From RGIG5472 sp051867615 (GTDB lineage: Bacteria; Bacillota; Clostridia; Oscillospirales; Oscillospiraceae): a stretch of 54,664 nt of DNA. Below the pieces are notes generated by a model. It searched no databases and had not been told where the DNA came from. It saw only the letters and a list, made by a program, of their open reading frames with translations. The stretch lies in the NCBI GenBank assembly GCA_051867615.1, contig JBJDYU010000038.1, positions 1 through 54,664 on the forward strand, given 5' to 3'. The position numbers and the translations under genes were made by a program. This document shows positions 48,733 to 54,664 of the stretch, piece after piece. How positions within the stretch are numbered: position 1 is the stretch's first letter; each line of letters begins with the position of its first letter.

Positions 48733-49947
48733 ATGAAATCCCGCAAATTTGCCGGCGCGGCGGTGGCCGTGCTGCTGCTGGCGGTTCTCGCCTATTTCGG
48801 CATGGAGCTGTTCCGCGCCCTCTCCGACCCCTTCACCACCACCTCCGTCACGCAGAGCGTGGCGGAGGAGACGGTGCGGCTTTCGGGCTATATCGTGCGG
48901 CAGGAAACGGTGCTGGACAACCCCAGCGGCCTGCTGTCCCTGGCGCTGAACGAGGGGGAAAAGGTGGGCGTGGGCCAGACTGTGGCCATCCTCTACAGCA
49001 ATGACGACGCCATGGAGCTGCAGCAGGAGCTGCAGGCGCTGCAGGTCAAGCAAAAGCAGCTGAGCTACGCCGAGAGCGTGACCCTCGGCACGGCCTCCGC
49101 CCTGCGGCTGGACAGCGAGATACTGGAGGAGCTGCTGACGCTGCGCTGTCAGCTCTCGGCGGTGGGTCTCGGCGGCGAGACGGAAAGCACCGTGGCCGCC
49201 CTCCGGGCCATGGTGATGCAGCGGGATTACTCCGCCGGCGACGCGGACCCCACCGAGGAGCTGCGGCAGGTGGAGAAAGAGATCGCCGCGCTGGAGGCGC
49301 GGCTGAAAAGCTCCGCCAAGGAGATCACCGCCCCCGCCGCGGGCATTTACTCCGCCGCGGTGGACGGCTATGAGGCGGTGCTGACGCCGGAGACGGCGGC
49401 GGAGCTGCGGCCCTCGGAGCTTCTCGCGCTGCAGCCGGACGCGGCGGTGAGCTCCTCTCTCGGCAAGCTCATCGGCAGCGCCACGTGGTATTTCGTCTCC
49501 CCGGTGGAGGCGGAGACCGCCGCGAGGCTGCAAAAGGGCCGCTCCGTGCAGATGCGCTTTTCCGGCGCGCTGACGGGAGACATCAGCTGCCGCGTGGAAT
49601 CCGTCGGAGCGGAGGAGGACGGCAAATGCACGGTGCTGTTCTCCTGCGCGAATTATGTTTCGGAGATGACCCGCCTGCGCAAGGCGGAGGCGGAGATCGT
49701 GTTCGACTCCTGGAGCGGGCTGCGGGTGCCGAAAAAGGCCCTGCGGGTGGATGAAAACGGCCAGACGGGCGTGTACTGCGTGATGGGCCTCGCGGCCCGT
49801 TTCAAGCCCGTCAGCATCATCTACACGGGCGAGGATTACTGCCTGGTGGAGGCGGACGAGCCCAAGAACGAGACCCTCCGCATCCGGGCGGGCGACACAG
49901 CCATCATCGCCGCGAAGGACCTGTACGACGGGAAGATCGTGGGCTGA
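48733..49947 (+). CDS. HlyD-like membrane-fusion protein of the sepF region
   Basis: 404 residues: one N-terminal membrane helix (about 7-27), a lipoyl-like beta segment (VRLSGYIVRQETVLDNPSG, NEGEKVGVGQTVAIL), a coiled coil (about 95-200), a second half-lipoyl (ITAPAAGIYSAAVDGYE) and a beta-barrel part. It resembles periplasmic adaptors of exporters, but no exporter is adjacent. A HlyD-like gene upstream of yggS/sepF recurs in Clostridia (from memory), which hints at an envelope or division-related role rather than efflux. Confidence 0.8.
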   Translation: MKSRKFAGAAVAVLLLAVLAYFGMELFRALSDPFTTTSVTQSVAEETVRLSGYIVRQETVLDNPSGLLSLALNEGEKVGVGQTVAILYSNDDAMELQQELQALQVKQKQLSYAESVTLGTASALRLDSEILEELLTLRCQLSAVGLGGETESTVAALRAMVMQRDYSAGDADPTEELRQVEKEIAALEARLKSSAKEITAPAAGIYSAAVDGYEAVLTPETAAELRPSELLALQPDAAVSSSLGKLIGSATWYFVSPVEAETAARLQKGRSVQMRFSGALTGDISCRVESVGAEEDGKCTVLFSCANYVSEMTRLRKAEAEIVFDSWSGLRVPKKALRVDENGQTGVYCVMGLAARFKPVSIIYTGEDYCLVEADEPKNETLRIRAGDTAIIAAKDLYDGKIVG

Positions 49948-50011
49948 CGACGGCTCTTTTGTGGAAATCCTTTTCTTTTAAGAGCGGTTGTTATAGAAAG
50001 GAGAAAAGACC

Positions 50012-50743
50012 ATGTCTGTTGCGGAAAACATCCGGGCGGTGCGCGAACGGATCGCCGCGGCGGCAAAAAGTGCCGGCCGGGACCCGAAGGAGATCCTCCT
50101 TGTGGGCGCGAGCAAGATGAACGACGCCGCCGCCTGCCGGGAGGCCATCGCCGCCGGCATCGACGCCCTGGGGGAGAACCGGGTGCAGGAGATGACGGTG
50201 AAGCTCGCGGAGGACGCCTATACGGGCGCGCCGCTGCACTTCATCGGCCACCTCCAGCGCAACAAGGTGCGCCAGGTGGTGGGAAAGGCGGCGCTGATCC
50301 AGTCGGTGGGCTCGCTGCCGCTGCTGCACGAGATCGAAAAGGAGGCCGCGAAGCAGGGCCTTTGCCAGGATATCCTGCTGGAGGTGAACATCGGCCGGGA
50401 GGAAGCCAAGAGCGGCTTTCTGGAGGAGGAGGTCTTCGCCGCCGCAGAGGAGACGAAAAACTGCCCCCACGTGCGGCTGCTGGGGCTGATGACCGTGCCG
50501 CCGGCGGAGGTGGAGGCCCACGACGCCATGCCGTATTTCGAAAAAGTGCGGCGGCTTTATGTTGACATCAGCGAAAAATTGTATGATAATCAATTTGTAT
50601 ACTTATCCATGGGTATGAGCGGCGATTTTGAGGACGCCATCCGCGCGGGAGCCACCATGGTCCGCGTGGGCTCCGCCATTTTCGGCCGCCGTATCTATCC
50701 GGAGAAACACGATGGAGGAGGCTTTCCGCATGGGACTGTTTGA
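50012..50743 (+). CDS. yggS: YggS-family PLP-binding protein
   Basis: 243-residue PLP homeostasis protein (alanine-racemase-like TIM barrel, no known catalysis). PLP-binding Lys35 is in LLVGASKMNDAA; GENRVQEM, FIGHLQRNKVR and the phosphate-binding SMGMSGDFEDAIRAGATMVRVGSAIFG are visible. Known in Firmicutes as YlmE, next to sepF. Ribosome binding site AAAGGAGA. Overlaps sepF by 14 nt. Confidence 0.95.
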   Translation: MSVAENIRAVRERIAAAAKSAGRDPKEILLVGASKMNDAAACREAIAAGIDALGENRVQEMTVKLAEDAYTGAPLHFIGHLQRNKVRQVVGKAALIQSVGSLPLLHEIEKEAAKQGLCQDILLEVNIGREEAKSGFLEEEVFAAAEETKNCPHVRLLGLMTVPPAEVEAHDAMPYFEKVRRLYVDISEKLYDNQFVYLSMGMSGDFEDAIRAGATMVRVGSAIFGRRIYPEKHDGGGFPHGTV

Positions 50744-51167
50744 CGATCTGAAAAAGTGGGCCCACCCCTATGGGGATGAGGACGACGATTATGATGCCGA
50801 TTTTGACGAAATGACCCGCCGAGAGTCCCTGGCGGAGGAACGCCGCGCCGGGGAAGACCGCCGGGGCAAGGTGGTGAATATCCACGCCACCGCCCAGCTG
50901 AAGGTGGTGCTGGTGAAGCCGGAGCGCTTTGAAAACGCCTCCGAGATCGCGGACCATCTGAAGGAGAAGCGCACGGTGGTGGTGAACCTGGAGTCCACCA
51001 ACAAGGAGATCGCCCGCCGCCTGATCGACTTCCTCTCCGGCGTTGCCTACGCCGGCGAGGGCAAGATCAAGAAGGTGGCCGCCAACACCTATATCATCAC
51101 GCCCTACTCCGTGGATATCATGGGCGATCTGATCGACGAGCTGGAAAGCAACGGCGTGTACTTTTAA
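50730..51167 (+). CDS. sepF: Cell division protein SepF
   Basis: 145-residue FtsZ-binding and membrane-associated protein that organises Z-ring filaments in Gram-positives. An amphipathic N-terminus MGLFDDLKKWA (membrane anchor), an acidic linker and the C-terminal SepF core VVLVKPERFENASEIADHLK through DFLSGVAYAGEGKIKKVA and YIITP are clear. Start ATG at 50730 has GGAGGAGG upstream and yields the typical N-terminus. Confidence 0.96.
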   Translation: MGLFDDLKKWAHPYGDEDDDYDADFDEMTRRESLAEERRAGEDRRGKVVNIHATAQLKVVLVKPERFENASEIADHLKEKRTVVVNLESTNKEIARRLIDFLSGVAYAGEGKIKKVAANTYIITPYSVDIMGDLIDELESNGVYF

Positions 51168-51202
51168 GCCCCGCGCCTGCGCGGGAGCGCCGGAGTACGC
51201 CG

Positions 51203-51226
51203 CCTTTCGCGCGAAAGGGCTTTTAC
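51203..51226 (+). terminator. Terminator after sepF
   Basis: 16-bp self-complementary CCTTTCGCGCGAAAGG followed by T-rich sequence, 35 nt after the sepF stop; it partly separates divIVA. Confidence 0.6.
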
Positions 51227-51278
51227 CGCTTTTTTCCTGACAAAAGACGTAATGACGAGTGGATAGGGGGAATCTGCC

Positions 51279-52007
51279 ATGCTGACGCCGCAGGAAGTGG
51301 CCAACAAATCTTTTACCAAGTCGATGATGGGCGGATACAGTATGCCCATGGTGGACGAGTTTCTCGACGAGCTGACGGAGGACTACACCTCCCTGTATAA
51401 GGAAAACGCCGCGCTGAAGGCGAAGCTGAAGGTGCTGGTGGAAAAGGTGGAGGAGTACCGCGCCACGGAGGAGAGTATGCGCGCGGCGCTGTTCTCCGCC
51501 CAGAAGATGGCCAACTCCATCGTGGAGGAGGCCCAGAGCCGCAGCGCCAGCATCGTTTCCGCCGCCGAGACGGAGGCGAAGGAGGAGATCGCCCGCATCC
51601 GCGAGAGTGTGGCGGAGGAGCAGAAGCGTCTCGAGGCCGCCAGGGCCGAGACGGCTGCCTTTGTCGCCCAGTGGACGGAGATCTGCGAAAAGGAAACGGC
51701 GTTTTTGCAGCGCCTGCCGGAGCTGGACGTGTCTGAAAAGGCGGCGGAGCAGCCCGACGAGGCCGCGCCGGAGGCCCCGGAGACGGACGCCGCTTTGGAG
51801 GAGACCATCCTGAACGTCATGCGCGAGGTGGAGAAAAACGAGCCTGTGCAGGCGCAGCCCGCTCCGGAGGAGCCTGCCGCGGAGGAAGCGCCGCAGGAGG
51901 AGCAGAGCATCCCCTCGGCGGAGGACGTGGCCGGCCTGTTCGAGACCCGCACCTTCCGTCTGGACGAGCTGCAATTCGGCCGCAATTACGGCGGAGAAAA
52001 GAAATAA
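51279..52007 (+). CDS. divIVA: DivIVA-domain protein
   Basis: 242 residues. The N-terminal DivIVA/GpsB membrane-curvature domain (LTPQEVANKSFTKSMMGGYS, then VDEFLDELTEDYTSLYKENA) is followed by a coiled coil to about residue 150 and an acidic Pro/Glu-rich tail with a conserved-looking end. DivIVA marks poles and division sites and, in sporeformers, helps attach the origin region. Between sepF and divIVA the usual ylmG/ylmH genes are missing, and ileS does not follow. Confidence 0.92.
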   Translation: MLTPQEVANKSFTKSMMGGYSMPMVDEFLDELTEDYTSLYKENAALKAKLKVLVEKVEEYRATEESMRAALFSAQKMANSIVEEAQSRSASIVSAAETEAKEEIARIRESVAEEQKRLEAARAETAAFVAQWTEICEKETAFLQRLPELDVSEKAAEQPDEAAPEAPETDAALEETILNVMREVEKNEPVQAQPAPEEPAAEEAPQEEQSIPSAEDVAGLFETRTFRLDELQFGRNYGGEKK

Positions 52008-52014
52008 CTTATAA

Positions 52015-52048
52015 GCGTAAGCGGCTCCCGGGCGGAGCCGCTTATTTC
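52015..52048 (+). terminator. Terminator of divIVA
   Basis: AAGCGGCTCC-CGGGC-GGAGCCGCTT hairpin followed by ATTTC, just behind the divIVA stop codon. The HAD gene starts 20 nt later. Confidence 0.7.
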
Positions 52049-52065
52049 GCCATGGAGGAGCCGGT

Positions 52066-52911
52066 ATGAAACAGACGCCCATCATCGCCATCCTGTACGA
52101 TTTCGATAAGACCCTCTGCACCACGGATATGCAGGACTACGCCTTCATCCCCTCTCTCGGCTACACGCCGGAGGAGTTCTGGCGGCGGGCCAATGGCTTC
52201 GGCCGGGAAAACCGCATGGACGGCATCCTGGCCTATATGTACACCATGATCGCGGAGTGCCGGGCGCAGAACATCCGCCTGGACCGGGAGTATCTGGTGA
52301 ACGCGGGGCGGAGCATCGTCCTCTTTCCCGGCGTGAAGGAGTGGTTCCAGCGCATCAACGCCTGCGGCGAGAGCGCCGGGGTGCGGGTGGAGCATTATAT
52401 CATCTCCTCGGGTCTGCGGGAGATCATCGAGGGCAGCGGCATCAGCCACGAGTTCAAGGAGATCTATGCCAGCGAGTTTTTCTACGACGAGAGCGGTCTC
52501 GCCTCCTGGCCCAAGCTGGACGTCAACTTCACGAACAAGACCCAGTTCGTCTACCGCATCAACAAGGGCGTGCTGGACGTGGCGGAGGACCGGGCGCTGA
52601 ACGCCTCCATGCCCGACGACAGCAAGCGCGTCCCCTTCACCAACATGATCTATATCGGCGACGGCCTGTCCGACGTGCCCTGCATGAAGATGATGCGGGC
52701 CTACGGCGGCGAAGCCATCGCCGTGTATCAGGAGAATAACCGCTCCGGCGTGGAGGACCTGCTGCGCAAGGGCCGGGTGGACTTCATCTTCCCCGCGGAT
52801 TACCGCGAGGGCGGCGCGCTGGATACGACCATGCAGCGCATCATCCGGAAGATGGCTCTGGCGGACGCGCTGGCGGAGGAAAACGCCCGGCAGATGAAAA
52901 CGGTACGATAA
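52066..52911 (+). CDS. HAD-superfamily phosphatase (phosphoserine-phosphatase-like)
   Basis: 281-residue HAD hydrolase: motif I DFDKT (12-16; nucleophile Asp12, acid/base Asp14), motif II ISSGLREII, motif III Lys in KTQFVYRINK, motif IV YIGDGLSDVPCM. A helical cap lies between motifs I and II. The fold suggests a small-molecule phosphatase; the substrate is unknown. Strong GGAGG site. Confidence 0.9.
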   Translation: MKQTPIIAILYDFDKTLCTTDMQDYAFIPSLGYTPEEFWRRANGFGRENRMDGILAYMYTMIAECRAQNIRLDREYLVNAGRSIVLFPGVKEWFQRINACGESAGVRVEHYIISSGLREIIEGSGISHEFKEIYASEFFYDESGLASWPKLDVNFTNKTQFVYRINKGVLDVAEDRALNASMPDDSKRVPFTNMIYIGDGLSDVPCMKMMRAYGGEAIAVYQENNRSGVEDLLRKGRVDFIFPADYREGGALDTTMQRIIRKMALADALAEENARQMKTVR

Positions 52912-52916
52912 AGAGA

Positions 52917-52953
52917 AAAAACGCGGAGGGCCAGGCCCTCCGCGTTTTCGTTC
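52917..52953 (+). terminator. Terminator of the HAD gene
   Basis: AACGCGGAGGGCC-A-GGCCCTCCGCGTT stem with TTTTCGTT. Confidence 0.8.
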
Positions 52954-52983
52954 GTTTGAGGCGAAAGGCTCTCGGCAGAATAA

Positions 52984-53020
52984 AAAACAGGCGCGCTGCC
53001 GTTTGGCAGCGCGCCTGACG
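52984..53020 (-). terminator. Terminator of ppdK
   Basis: 13-bp stem CAGGCGCGCTGCC/GGCAGCGCGCCTG with a 4-nt loop and, on the minus strand, a TTTTTTATT run. Confidence 0.85.
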
Positions 53021-53040
53021 CGTATGGGAGAATGTTGGGT

Positions 53041-54664
<1,624 letters not shown>

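Overview
The window is about 54.7 kb of high-GC DNA from an endospore-forming member of the Clostridia, most likely an Oscillospiraceae/Ruminococcaceae-type gut anaerobe. This is inferred from the spore germination protease (gpr), a CotH-type spore-coat kinase, pyruvate:ferredoxin oxidoreductase, phosphotransacetylase and pyruvate,phosphate dikinase (anaerobic acetate/pyruvate metabolism), a T-box in front of ileS, DivIVA/SepF, and the gene order rpsT|gpr and miaB-mutS-mutL-miaA-hfq. No sequence search was possible, so genus-level identity is not claimed.

Layout. 0-5 kb: rpsT (minus) diverges from gpr; then a membrane-anchored LysM-G5-M23 peptidase (minus) and pta. 5-8.5 kb: a structured intergenic region, then an operon of an XRE regulator, an MBOAT O-acyltransferase and an exported SGNH-like partner, which looks like a cell-surface acylation module. 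8.6-12.2 kb: lepA and a CotH-like protein. 12.3-13.1 kb: a TraX-like membrane protein. 13.4-20.6 kb: a three-gene cluster encoding a 1603-residue HD/HEAT-like/nucleotidylyltransferase/GNAT-like/phosphoribosyltransferase-like protein, a lactate/malate-dehydrogenase-like protein and a flavodoxin-fold protein. I regard this as the best candidate for an undescribed system. 20.7-29.9 kb: a YitT-like protein, PFOR (minus), YifB, ThiI, CinA and a small membrane protein.

29.9-33.4 kb is an AT-richer island. It holds a C39-peptidase ABC exporter, a 66-residue double-glycine peptide with a CxxC knuckle, mobile-element-like debris, and an imperfect 22-bp direct repeat at its two edges. It ends just before the isoleucine T-box promoter of ileS. 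ileS is separated from lspA-rluD by a second AT-rich insert carrying a divergent HAM1/RdgB-like gene. 38.9-48.7 kb: a GNAT protein, miaB, an MBL-fold protein, mutS, a CPBP protease, mutL, miaA and hfq (tRNA modification, mismatch repair, RNA chaperone). 48.7-52.9 kb: a HlyD-like protein, yggS, sepF, divIVA (envelope and division) and a HAD phosphatase. The window ends inside ppdK (minus).

Most genes are ordinary chromosomal housekeeping genes. Long antisense open frames are frequent because of the high third-position GC and were not annotated. Accessory biology is concentrated in the 13.4-20.6 kb cluster, the 29.9-33.4 kb peptide-export island, the 36.7-37.3 kb HAM1-like insert and the 5.3-8.5 kb acylation operon.
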